A stretch of DNA of 23,865 nucleotides from RFXV01 sp038150465 (GCA_038150465.1 JAYOTP010000032.1:1-23865), one strand, 5' to 3'. Positions 16,301 to 23,846 are shown, counted from the first letter of the stretch. The notes: generated from the letters alone by a model not told the origin. Program-made: numbers and translations.

Positions 16301-17685
16301 TGGAGCAACTGATATTGATCGTTTTCGCCCTGGGTTATTTGGCGATCACCCTTGAGCACACCCTGAAAGTCGACAAACTCATTCCAGCACTGCTGATGAT
16401 GGCATTGGCCTGGGCAGGTGTGGCTCTGGGGCTGGATGACTTCAGCAGCTGGTTCAATTCACATCATCACCATATGATGGACGGATCCGATGGCGGAGCG
16501 ATCTTCTCGCAAATGAGCCACGAGGAGCGCAGCCATCTGATGGAAGAAACGCTGCTCTATCACTTCGGGAAAACCGCTGAGATACTGATCTTTCTGATGG
16601 GCGCCATGACCATTGTTGAGATCATCGACCACTTCGACGGTTTTGCCACCATCCAGCAGTTCATACGAACCCACAAGAAAAGGAGTTTGCTGTGGATCAT
16701 GGCCATATTGAGTTTTGTTCTCTCGGCCATCATTGACAACCTTACAGCCACCATTGTGCTGATCTCCATCCTGCGCAAACTGGTCAAGTCCTCGGAAGAT
16801 CGATTGTGGTTTGCCGGTCTGATCGTCATTGCGGCCAATGCGGGTGGTGCCTGGTCGCCCATTGGGGATGTGACCACGACCATGCTGTGGATCGGAAAGA
16901 AGGTGAGCACAGTAAAGCTTGTGGAGTACCTGATCCTGCCGTCTTTGGTGTGCATGGTCATTCCTGTTTGGATCGCCAGTTTTCTCAAGCCCTTCCGCGG
17001 TACATTCGATGCACCCGAATCGGATGGACAACAGAACCCAGCTGGACCTCGGATGCTGTACATCGGTCTGGGACTGATCGTTTTTGTGCCGATCTTCAAA
17101 ACGGTGACCCACCTCCCCCCCTACATCGGAATGATGCTCTCCCTGGCCATCTTTTCGCTGATCTCGGAGATCATTACCAACAGGCAATTCAGCCTTCAGG
17201 CAGTCAATCGTCAGGGAAATGAGGCGCAAGGATCTGCGCACGATCGGAGTCCTACTTTCAAGGCGTTGCGCAAGATCGAGATGCCTTCCATCCTCTTCTT
17301 CCTCGGCATACTGATGACCGTTGCCGCTCTGGAAAGCCTCGGTATGGTCTACAACTTTGGCAGCGCCGTACAATCTGCCATGGACAATCGGGTCTTTGTC
17401 GTCCTTTTGGGGACTGCTTCGGCCATCATAGACAATGTGCCGCTGGTGGCAGCGAGCATGGGAATGTTCCACGAAGGAATGGACGCGGGCGTGTGGCACT
17501 TTATCGCCTATGCCGCAGGAACAGGAGGAAGCCTCCTGATCATTGGCTCAGCAGCCGGAGTCGTTGCCATGGGCATGGAGCGCATCTCCTTTTTCTGGTA
17601 CCTGAAAAAGATCAGTTGGCTGGCCGCCGTGGGCTATCTGTCCGGGGCCGCGGTCTACTTGCTCCTGAACGCCGCGCATTATTGA
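16297..17685 (+). CDS. nhaD: Na+/H+ antiporter, NhaD type
   Basis: 462 residues, a polytopic inner-membrane protein with roughly 11-13 hydrophobic segments. The NhaD signatures are MGAMTIVEIIDHFDGF (101-116), LSAIIDNLTATIV (142-154, the conserved DN pair within a membrane segment) and ANAGGAWSPIGDVTTTMLWIG (180-200). The second half repeats the pattern with IIDNVPLVAA. It exchanges Na+ for H+ across the inner membrane. The start ATG overlaps the upstream dehydrogenase stop (ATGA); a second ATG follows at once at 16300. Unusual: a polar loop after the second hydrophobic segment contains HHHH (56-59) plus further His and acidic residues up to about residue 90. It lies 93 nt upstream of exbB on the same strand. 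Confidence 0.92.
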   Translation: MMEQLILIVFALGYLAITLEHTLKVDKLIPALLMMALAWAGVALGLDDFSSWFNSHHHHMMDGSDGGAIFSQMSHEERSHLMEETLLYHFGKTAEILIFLMGAMTIVEIIDHFDGFATIQQFIRTHKKRSLLWIMAILSFVLSAIIDNLTATIVLISILRKLVKSSEDRLWFAGLIVIAANAGGAWSPIGDVTTTMLWIGKKVSTVKLVEYLILPSLVCMVIPVWIASFLKPFRGTFDAPESDGQQNPAGPRMLYIGLGLIVFVPIFKTVTHLPPYIGMMLSLAIFSLISEIITNRQFSLQAVNRQGNEAQGSAHDRSPTFKALRKIEMPSILFFLGILMTVAALESLGMVYNFGSAVQSAMDNRVFVVLLGTASAIIDNVPLVAASMGMFHEGMDAGVWHFIAYAAGTGGSLLIIGSAAGVVAMGMERISFFWYLKKISWLAAVGYLSGAAVYLLLNAAHY

Positions 17686-17778
17686 CATAGTTCAATATTC
17701 GGTGTCGAAAACTACTTAGCGCGTATACGCAAGCGCTGAGCGGTCGCGTTAATTTGGAGGCACTATAATTCCTTACCC
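17686..17778 (+). promoter_or_regulatory. intergenic region upstream of exbB with a perfect palindrome
   Basis: 93 nt. It contains GCGTATACGC (17721-17730), a perfect 10-bp palindrome, nested in AGCGC...GCGCT (17718-17722 and 17733-17737). These are candidate operator half-sites for control of the exb-tonB genes, but no known regulator motif is recognised. TTAATTTG (17749-17756) is one mismatch from the -7 box. GGAGG (17756-17760) lies 18 nt before the ATG, too far to be a normal ribosome-binding site. A TTGA-TCAA hairpin at 17682-17695 overlaps the nhaD stop. Confidence 0.35.
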
Positions 17779-18471
17779 ATGTTTCTACAGATCCAAACGG
17801 CAGCATCCGATACCGCTGCCGCCCTCCCTGAGGTAAAGACCCTGTCCATCATGGAGCTCATTACCAGCGGTGGTGTGGGCGGAACCTTGATCATGGGCGT
17901 ACTGTTCACCCTGTCCTTGCTGACCATCTACCTCTTCATCGAACGGAATCGTCTGATCGGACGGGCCTCCAAGCTCGATGAGAATTTCATGAACCGCATC
18001 AAGGAGCATGTGCACAACGGCAAGATGGATGCCGCGCTCGATCTGTGCAGAAGCAACGAAAGCCCAGTGGCCCGGATGATCGAAAAAGGACTGGGACGGA
18101 TCGGCAAACCACTGAAAGACATCTCGGCTGCGATCGAAAATACCGGCAAGCTCGAAGTCTATCGGATGGAACAGAACCTGGCCACTTTGGCCACAGTTTC
18201 CGGTGCCGCACCGATGATCGGATTCTTGGGCACGGTCATCGGAATGATCCTCGCCTTCCACGAAATGGCTTCAGCTGGAGGTCAGATCGATGTGGAAATG
18301 CTCGCTGAAGGCATCTACACCGCCATGACCACCACCGTAGCCGGGCTCATTGTTGGGATCATGGCCTATGTGGGCTACAACTACCTCGTCCATCGGGTCG
18401 ATAAGGTCGTCTACCGCATGGAAGCGAATACCACTGAATTCATGGACCTGCTCAACGATCCGTCCAAATGA
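17779..18471 (+). CDS. exbB: MotA/TolQ/ExbB proton channel family protein
   Basis: 230 residues with three membrane segments (about 33-54, 137-162, 180-205) and a cytoplasmic domain between the first two, the ExbB layout. The conserved segments GAAPMIGFLGTVIGMI (142-157) and GIYTAMTTTVAGLIVGI (178-194) line the channel in the family. With ExbD it forms the inner-membrane proton channel that powers TonB. It is the first gene of exbB-exbD-tonB-folC; its stop overlaps the exbD start in ATGA. TolQ is the main alternative, but the adjacent TonB protein and absence of tolB/pal favour the ExbB role. Confidence 0.92.
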   Translation: MFLQIQTAASDTAAALPEVKTLSIMELITSGGVGGTLIMGVLFTLSLLTIYLFIERNRLIGRASKLDENFMNRIKEHVHNGKMDAALDLCRSNESPVARMIEKGLGRIGKPLKDISAAIENTGKLEVYRMEQNLATLATVSGAAPMIGFLGTVIGMILAFHEMASAGGQIDVEMLAEGIYTAMTTTVAGLIVGIMAYVGYNYLVHRVDKVVYRMEANTTEFMDLLNDPSK

Positions 18472-18860
18472 ATCTTCGGGGGCGCAACAAGGTCCGGGCG
18501 GAGTTCAGCATGGCCAGCATGACAGACATTGTCTTCCTGCTGCTCATCTTTTTCATGCTCACCTCTACCCTGGTCACCTCCAGTGCACTGGATATCGTAC
18601 TGCCCAAGAGCAAGGCGCAGTCGGTAAAACGTCAGGATGTCACGGTGAGCATACACGCAGACCGGACGATCAAAGTGAATGAGGAAAAGGTATCAGAGGG
18701 TGAACTGGAAAGGATGCTTCTTCGTACGGTCGGTGCCATTCCCGAGGCCGTTATCATCCTCAATGCAGATGAAAGCGTTCCCACGGGAATGACGGTCAAG
18801 GTGATGGATATTGCCTACCGCAATAAACTCAAAATGGTCCTGGCCACCGATCCTCGATGA
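18468..18860 (+). CDS. exbD: ExbD/TolR-type biopolymer transport protein
   Basis: 130 residues: a short cytoplasmic N-terminus, one membrane helix (about 20-41) and a small periplasmic domain. The helix contains the conserved Asp in SMTDIVFLLLIFFML (D20), the protonatable residue of ExbD, and is followed by the usual TSTLVTSSALDIVLPKS segment. It couples proton flow through ExbB to movement of TonB. ATGA overlaps join it to exbB (start) and to the tonB gene (end), implying coupled translation and balanced amounts. Only one exbD copy is seen here, whereas many Bacteroidota loci have two. Confidence 0.92.
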   Translation: MNLRGRNKVRAEFSMASMTDIVFLLLIFFMLTSTLVTSSALDIVLPKSKAQSVKRQDVTVSIHADRTIKVNEEKVSEGELERMLLRTVGAIPEAVIILNADESVPTGMTVKVMDIAYRNKLKMVLATDPR

Positions 18861-19639
18861 ATTTAGAGAAGGAGAAAAAAGATCGGAAGCTGGCCACCTA
18901 CGGAAGCCTGGGGATACATGCTCTGCTTTTGCTGCTGTTTCTCTTTTTTGGCCTGCACTATATGGAACCGAAACCCGAAGACGGCATACCAGTGAACTTC
19001 GGCTATCAGGAGGCGGCCGGTGGCTCTGAATACGTGGAGGGACCGAATACAGATGCCCGCAACGAATCCTCATCGGCATCTGCAAGCAGCAGCGACCCGG
19101 TCACTCAGGAAGTACTGACCCAGAATGTGGTGGATGCCCCCAGCATCAATGAACAGACCGAGGAAGGCGCAGACAGTGAAAAGGACGAACAAGAGCCCGA
19201 AAAGAAACCCAGCAATGCACTGGAGAACGCGCTCAACCAGGCATTGAACTCAGGCGGCAGCTCAGAAGGAGACCGAACGGGCGAAGGCGATATGGGCGAT
19301 CCACAAGGCGATCCGGATGCACCGCATGGAGATGGCGGGGGCCTTGGAGGAGATGGGAATTACCGGCTGGGCAGTCGAAAAGCTTTGGAAAAACCACTGC
19401 CCCAATACGATTGCAATGCCGAAGGCCGAGTGGTGGTTCTCATTCATGTGAACCGCAATGGCCAGGTTGAACGCGCCGACCCCGGCCGCATCACTCCCGA
19501 CGGCATCAAGAGTACGACCACTTCCAACTGTTTGTACGAACGAGCGCGCGTTGCCGCAATGAAAACCCGTTGGCAGGCCGATCCGGTCGCCATGGAAGCC
19601 CAGATCGGCTTCATTATCTACAACTTCAAAAAGCGTTGA
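18857..19639 (+). CDS. tonB: TonB-like energy transducer
   Basis: 260 residues. An N-terminal anchor helix (about 17-35) carries the SxxxH pattern (S17, H21) that TonB proteins use to sense ExbB/ExbD. A long periplasmic linker (about 38-175) is Ser/Asn/Glu/Asp-rich and then Gly/Asp-rich (EGDMGDPQGDPDAPHGDGGG), not the Pro/Lys-rich linker of E. coli TonB. The C-terminal domain (about 178-260) has GRVVVLIHVNRNGQV and ends QIGFIIYNF, as in TonB C-terminal domains, and contains two cysteines (C186, C225) that could form a disulfide. It would carry energy to outer-membrane TonB-dependent receptors. The ATG overlaps the exbD stop, and its own stop overlaps the folC start. TolA-like function is less likely. 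Confidence 0.87.
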   Translation: MNLEKEKKDRKLATYGSLGIHALLLLLFLFFGLHYMEPKPEDGIPVNFGYQEAAGGSEYVEGPNTDARNESSSASASSSDPVTQEVLTQNVVDAPSINEQTEEGADSEKDEQEPEKKPSNALENALNQALNSGGSSEGDRTGEGDMGDPQGDPDAPHGDGGGLGGDGNYRLGSRKALEKPLPQYDCNAEGRVVVLIHVNRNGQVERADPGRITPDGIKSTTTSNCLYERARVAAMKTRWQADPVAMEAQIGFIIYNFKKR

Positions 19640-20609
19640 GCGCCTATTCGGCCACCATCGAATGGCTCTTTGACCGCTTGCCCATGTTCCAACGTCAGGG
19701 AGGCGCTGCCTACAAGATGGACCTGAGCCGAACGGAAGCCCTCTGTGCGCACTTGGGTCACCCAGAGAAAGGCTTGCGCGTCATTCATATAGCTGGCACC
19801 AATGGCAAGGGAAGCCTGAGCCATATGTGGGCAGCTGCACTTCAGCAACACGGCTATACCACTGGCCTTTTCACCTCCCCGCACCTAAAGGATTTCCGCG
19901 AGCGCATCCGGATCAATGGAATACCTATCTCAGAAGAACATGTGGTGGAATGGGTGGAAAAGCACCGCCGCTTCCTGGAGTCCTCAGGCATGAGTTTTTT
20001 CGAGATGAACGTAGGAATGGCCCTCGACATCTTTCGGCAGGAGAAGGTCGATTTCGCCGTGCTTGAGGTGGGTATGGGCGGACGTTTGGACTCCACCAAT
20101 ATTGTGGATCCGGAACTCTGTGTCATCACCAACATATCGATGGACCATCAGGTCTATTTAGGGAATTCGCGTGCCCAGATCGCCAGAGAGAAAGCGGGAA
20201 TCATCAAGAAGGGGGTTCCCGTGCTGATCGGTGAATCCGATGAGGAGGTCCGCCCGGTGTTTGAGGAAATAGCAGAGGAAAGAGGAGCACCGCTGTTCTT
20301 CGCCGAATATATGGACGTACCCGATTGGCCTATGGCCTTAAAAGGAAATTATCAGGAAAAGAACCGGAGAACATTCCTGGCCTCCACTCAGCTGTNNNNN
20401 NNNNNNNNNNNNNNNNNNNNNNNNNNNNNNNNNNNNNNNNNNNNNNNNNNNNNNNNNNNNNNNNNNNNNNNNNNNNNNNNNNNNNNNNNNNNNNNGGAAA
20501 AGTGCAACCGGATGTGAACAAAGCCCTTTCATCTGCGCAGAGGCAATGCGATGAAAACCAAGGTGTCTTTATCGGTGGAAGCACATTTGTTGTGGCTGAG
20601 GTGCTCTAG
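19636..20609 (+). CDS. folC: bifunctional dihydrofolate/folylpolyglutamate synthase, interrupted by sequence gap
   Basis: The N-terminal part (253 residues before the gap) starts at TTG 19636, whose last two bases are the first two of the tonB stop (TTGA). No ATG lies in frame before the conserved N-terminus SAYSATIEWLFDRLPMFQRQ. It shows the ATP loop HIAGTNGKGSLSH (51-63), LFTSPHLKDFRERI and EVGMGGRLDSTN (144-155), all FolC/Mur-ligase-like. After 100 N the last 37 residues (GKVQPDVNKALSSA... ending IGGSTFVVAEVL) are the family C-terminus. The frame before and after the N run differs, so the true gap length is not 100. Given a usual length of about 400-430 residues, roughly 110-140 codons are missing. 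It adds glutamate to dihydropteroate and extends folate tails. Confidence 0.92.
20396..20495. other. assembly gap (100 N) inside folC
   Basis: Exactly 100 consecutive N. This is the conventional placeholder for a scaffold gap of unknown length, not a measured distance. The flanking sequences are two parts of the same gene in different frames relative to the window, which confirms that the real distance is not 100 nt. Confidence 0.98.
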
Positions 20610-20611
20610 AA

Positions 20612-20634
20612 CAAGAGCCGCTTTTTTGCTCTTG
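20612..20634. terminator. hairpin between convergent folC and O-antigen ligase genes
   Basis: CAAGAGC (20612-20618) and GCTCTTG (20628-20634) form a perfect 7-bp stem whose loop is CGCTTTTTT. It sits in the 30-nt gap between the folC stop and the opposing gene's stop, where a shared terminator is expected. The T run is in the loop rather than after the stem, so termination efficiency is doubtful in either direction. Confidence 0.4.
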
Positions 20635-20639
20635 ATCGA

Positions 20640-21998
20640 TCAGACTTCTTTGCGCTGATTTTTCAACCAGATGTCGTTGAGCGTCAAAATGGCCAGAATA
20701 AGGCTCGTATGGTACCAAAGCACTGTACGCCACATCCAACTGACAAAAAGTGTTGAGAAAAGCAGGGTGAAGTAGGTCAGGAAAGGAACGAGAAACACAC
20801 CATCAAGCTCCATGGGCTTTGTATTGATTCTCTTCCTGATCTTAAAGAAGCCAAATAGAATGGTCAAATGAACGTATACATAGAGAAACAATCCGACTAT
20901 TCCGTACTGAAAGATCGTCTCCAAGAAGGAATTGTGTATCACATTGTCAATGCCCACCGTCCGTTCAGCGTATTGCCTTGAAATGATAAAATGCCCTCCA
21001 TGTCCGGTCAAAGGACGTTCCAAAAAGCCTTGTAACCCCGCCTTCCATAGAGATGTTCGTCCGGTCGAATAATCATCAAGTGACTCTGCATTCATAGACT
21101 GTCTGATTCCCAGAATGAAATCCTTATTCCAACCATCGATAATAAAGATGCCCAGTCCTATGATCAGCAGTGCTGTCACACCCGCCCGCGGAAAGGAAAA
21201 CTTCGATCCTCGAAAACTAAAAAAAGCAAGGAATGACATGATTATGACCGAAATGATCCCATTCCTTGAAGTGGTGGCAATAACGATCCAGGTCATTACA
21301 GCAATGACCGCTGCCGGGAAAAATTTAGACCACCATGTCCCTCTCTTTGTCAAATCAAAAAAGACATATGCGGAATATCCCACAAGGGTGGCCGTCCAGG
21401 ATCCATGTGCAGTGGAGCCAAAGTTGAGATAAGCTTCCCATCCCCAGTATACACCGTGGACCATCAAATACGCATAGATGCCGAGTATGAATACAGGGGC
21501 CATGTATTGCAGCATGAGCAATCCCCTGCGAATGGAAGCGACGCCCATCTTACAAAAGTTCATGTAGAGGAATAGGAAGAAGTTGATCTGCAGAACGATG
21601 ACAATGTTTCGGGCGATGATATCCGTTGCGCTTCCTCTGCCAAACTCTAAGTTGTAGATCGCAGTGAAGGTGCCAAAAACTGCTACTGCCAGGTTGCCCA
21701 GGTAAAATTGTACTGTTCGCTTATCCACATTCAGACTGGTCTTTTCGGTGAAAATGACATCCAAGGCCACAATGGGACTGATGAACAACATCACTAAAGT
21801 TTCTGGAGCAATTGGAAAAGGAATGAGATAGCCTCCTTCGATCACAGGAATGGTGAACATAAGGGGAACCAGAAAAGCTCGGTCTATGAGAAGGGCCGCC
21901 ACGGCCACCAGAACCAATACTGGGGCATAAAGGGACATAAGGCTCAGCCATATGAACAGGGCAAATAGGATGGCCCTTATTTTTGTTTTCCTGTCCAA
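20640..21998 (-). CDS. O-antigen ligase / polymerase family membrane protein
   Basis: 452 residues, about ten to twelve hydrophobic segments. The Wzy_C (O-antigen ligase) region is visible near residues 310-370: TGRTSLWKAGLQGFLERPL, TGHGGHF and VIHNSFLETIFQYGIVGL. This arrangement, with a large periplasmic loop containing Arg and His, is shared by WaaL ligases and Wzy polymerases, which cannot be told apart here. It acts in the inner membrane on undecaprenol-linked glycans. The start is a TTG at 21998: no ATG lies upstream in frame after the flippase gene, and the first internal ATG (residue 21) would remove most of the first membrane helix. It lies 11 nt after the flippase stop, so the two are one unit. 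No glycosyltransferases are nearby. Confidence 0.85.
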   Translation of the reverse strand: MDRKTKIRAILFALFIWLSLMSLYAPVLVLVAVAALLIDRAFLVPLMFTIPVIEGGYLIPFPIAPETLVMLFISPIVALDVIFTEKTSLNVDKRTVQFYLGNLAVAVFGTFTAIYNLEFGRGSATDIIARNIVIVLQINFFLFLYMNFCKMGVASIRRGLLMLQYMAPVFILGIYAYLMVHGVYWGWEAYLNFGSTAHGSWTATLVGYSAYVFFDLTKRGTWWSKFFPAAVIAVMTWIVIATTSRNGIISVIIMSFLAFFSFRGSKFSFPRAGVTALLIIGLGIFIIDGWNKDFILGIRQSMNAESLDDYSTGRTSLWKAGLQGFLERPLTGHGGHFIISRQYAERTVGIDNVIHNSFLETIFQYGIVGLFLYVYVHLTILFGFFKIRKRINTKPMELDGVFLVPFLTYFTLLFSTLFVSWMWRTVLWYHTSLILAILTLNDIWLKNQRKEV

Positions 21999-22009
21999 AA
22001 AGTGCGCTC

Positions 22010-23458
22010 TTACTTCGTCTGTTTTTTTCTGCTTAACAGAGCGTCAAAAATAATTTCCAATTTGAATCCTTTTGGCATCAATTGGAGATATAGTACGGCC
22101 AGAAAAAATAGGGCCGCCACTTCCAATGCGATGCCAGAGACCTCTTCTACAAAGCTGTAACCAGAGACTATAAAAACGGAGGCTTGGTGAATACACCAAA
22201 CGCCTAAGATCAGCGGGCTGTATACCAGAGCACTCCTAAAGAACTCCCAGCGGGACGATCGAATGGACTGCTCCACCCCAAAAATAACGATCAGCGCCTG
22301 CACAGCCGATCCCATGAGGATGATGCGGCAATACATTTCCACAGTGGACTCCTTCATGATAGCGAATGCCCCTGTGACCAAAGCAAGCACAAATAGGTTG
22401 CCATATATCACACGCTCGGGCTTCCCCAAGGCCTGCAGATAGGTATTGCAGATCCTGTAAAGGATCCTGAAAGGAACGATCAGCATGAGAACACCCAAAG
22501 GACCCACCAGTACACTCCAATTATCGCCAAAGACCAGGTGGGTAATGAAATCACTGTGCAATGAAAACAAGAAAGTGAATGGGAGTGCGATCGCCAATGT
22601 GATCTTCATGATGATCTGTATGGACCTGTAATTTTCTTCCGTGGAATGGGTCGAAGAAAAATTGGACAGAAAAACCTTATGCAGAACCTCGCCCGCCATG
22701 GAGGCTGGTGTATTGGCCAGTTTCTGGGTTCTTTCGATCATCCCGGTTTTTGACAGGCCGATGAACGGACCGACGATCAAAAGAACGCTCTCGTTCAGCA
22801 ACAGATCGATGACCTTCAAACCGGTCACCTTATAGGAAAAAGGCAGCAGCTCTTTCAGTTTTTCTCTTCTGTACGTCCAGGAAAAACGCGTCCTGGCGAA
22901 ATAATAATTCAACACAAACAACAGGCTGTACTGAAGGATGCTGGCATAGATCAGGGCCATCACTCCTTTTCCACACTGAACAAGGACAATTCCAGCCACC
23001 ATCGCAGTGCTCATCGAAAACAGTTCGATCAGCCCAAGGGCGACGAATTGCATTTTTCTCAAGAGGATGGCATTGTAGCATTTATAAAGTACCGAAAGAG
23101 GAAGAACGGGGGCGATCCATGTGAGATACAAGACCAAGCGTTCATCTCCGAATAAATGGGCGATCTGATGATTGAAAAGGATGAGCAAGGCCGCCAAGAG
23201 GATACCTGAAAAAAGATTGAAAAGGACGGCGGAGTCCACATACTCCTTATCGATCTCTTTGCGCTGAATAAGCGCCGAACCCAATCCGGCATGTCCCAAT
23301 AAGCTCAAAACAGATACTGCACCGAGTACGACACCCGAAGCGCCAAACTCATCCGGCTTCAAAAAACGACTGAGGATGTAGACATAGGCCAGCTGAAAAA
23401 CAGCGGTCAGGCCGGTGGTCAAAAACTGAACGAATAGAGATCTGCGTGTTCTTCCCAC
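22010..23458 (-). CDS. Wzx-type oligosaccharide flippase
   Basis: 482 residues, mostly hydrophobic with about 12-14 membrane segments, of the polysaccharide transporter (PST/MOP) family. The N-terminus has the typical GLTAVFQLAYVYILSRFLKP-DEFGASGV pattern, followed by GHAGLGSALIQRKEID, as in WzxC/TuaB-like flippases. It moves lipid-linked saccharide units across the inner membrane. The start is a GTG at 23458; the reading frame is closed by TGA 15 nt upstream and contains no ATG before the conserved region. It is followed 11 nt later by the O-antigen ligase/polymerase gene. No clear promoter was found in 23459-23640 for this direction; TATCTTTA (23505-23498) is one mismatch from a -7 box but lacks a -33 TTG. 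Confidence 0.88.
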   Translation of the reverse strand: MGRTRRSLFVQFLTTGLTAVFQLAYVYILSRFLKPDEFGASGVVLGAVSVLSLLGHAGLGSALIQRKEIDKEYVDSAVLFNLFSGILLAALLILFNHQIAHLFGDERLVLYLTWIAPVLPLSVLYKCYNAILLRKMQFVALGLIELFSMSTAMVAGIVLVQCGKGVMALIYASILQYSLLFVLNYYFARTRFSWTYRREKLKELLPFSYKVTGLKVIDLLLNESVLLIVGPFIGLSKTGMIERTQKLANTPASMAGEVLHKVFLSNFSSTHSTEENYRSIQIIMKITLAIALPFTFLFSLHSDFITHLVFGDNWSVLVGPLGVLMLIVPFRILYRICNTYLQALGKPERVIYGNLFVLALVTGAFAIMKESTVEMYCRIILMGSAVQALIVIFGVEQSIRSSRWEFFRSALVYSPLILGVWCIHQASVFIVSGYSFVEEVSGIALEVAALFFLAVLYLQLMPKGFKLEIIFDALLSRKKQTK

Positions 23459-23601
23459 CTTTGATCGTGATCAACGATTTCATTTCATTTCTCGCTCTAA
23501 AGATATCGTCTTCTGGCATCTTCGTTGTGACCTGCTCCAAGCCTCATGCCTTATTCCAATGAGCCAACTTCTCGGCTAACCACCGATGATCCAAAAAGCA
23601 T

Positions 23602-23631
23602 TTGCACTTCGTTCCTCCCCTTGTATATTTG
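23602..23631 (+). promoter_or_regulatory. promoter of the tRNA-Val gene
   Basis: TTG (23602-23604), a 19-nt spacer and TATATTTG (23624-23631) match the Bacteroidota promoter consensus TTG-N19-TAnnTTTG exactly. Transcription would start near 23638, about 6 nt before the mature tRNA. This is the clearest promoter in the window. Confidence 0.82.
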
Positions 23632-23643
23632 CCCTCCCTTTTC

Positions 23644-23718
23644 GGGCGCATAGCTCAGTTGGTTTAGAGCATCTGCCTTACAAGCAGAGGGTCCGCGGTT
23701 CGAATCCGTGTGCGCCCA
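23644..23718 (+). tRNA. tRNA-Val (anticodon TAC)
   Basis: The cloverleaf can be folded by eye. The acceptor stem is GGGCGCA/TGCGCCC, the D stem GCTC/GAGC, the anticodon stem TCTGC/GCAGA with loop CTTACAA (anticodon TAC) and the T stem CGCGG/CCGTG (one G-T pair) with loop TTCGAAT. The discriminator base is A and CCA is not encoded. A consensus promoter lies directly upstream and a strong terminator directly downstream, so it is probably transcribed alone. Confidence 0.97.
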
Positions 23719-23846
23719 CAGACCGAAACCCTCAAGACGAAGTCTTCGAGGGTTTTTTGTTTTCTGCAAGCCAAGCTGTGCTTGAGCGAAGAGGAAGACA
23801 AAAAACACTTAGGCATGCACCGCATGCCAGAGGGTTTCGGGCTGTG
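23719..23846. repeat. nested inverted-repeat element downstream of tRNA-Val
   Basis: The outer arms are CAGACCGAAACCCTC (23719-23733) and GAGGGTTTCGGGCTG (23832-23846), inverted with one mismatch. The inner arms GTTTTTTGTTTTC (23752-23764) and GAAGACAAAAAAC (23794-23806) are also inverted with one mismatch. Between and inside them lie further hairpins: the tRNA terminator stem, CAAGC-TGT-GCTTG (23772-23784) and the perfect GGCATGC-ACC-GCATGCC (23812-23828). No plausible gene fits the region, so it looks like a structured repeat rather than coding sequence. The last 19 bases of the window show nothing further. Confidence 0.7.
23727..23764 (+). terminator. Rho-independent terminator of tRNA-Val
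   Basis: AACCCTC-AAGAC, a GAA loop and GTCTT-C-GAGGGTT form a 12-bp stem with a single bulged C, followed by TTTTGTTTTC. It starts 9 nt after the tRNA. It also forms the left part of the larger inverted-repeat element at 23719-23846. Confidence 0.85.

Noticed and set aside
16462..16473. HHHH in NhaD as an engineered tag
   Set aside because: It is internal, only four residues, and flanked by natural-looking sequence; nothing suggests a vector.
16459..17499. 346-codon open frame antisense to nhaD
   Set aside because: It is the complement of a clear NhaD gene; its product is rich in His, Gln, Asp and Arg with no domain or signal pattern, as expected from reading a hydrophobic gene backwards.
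20325..20609. Apparent frameshift in folC
   Set aside because: The frame change coincides with an N run of placeholder length, so it reflects unknown gap size rather than a mutation.
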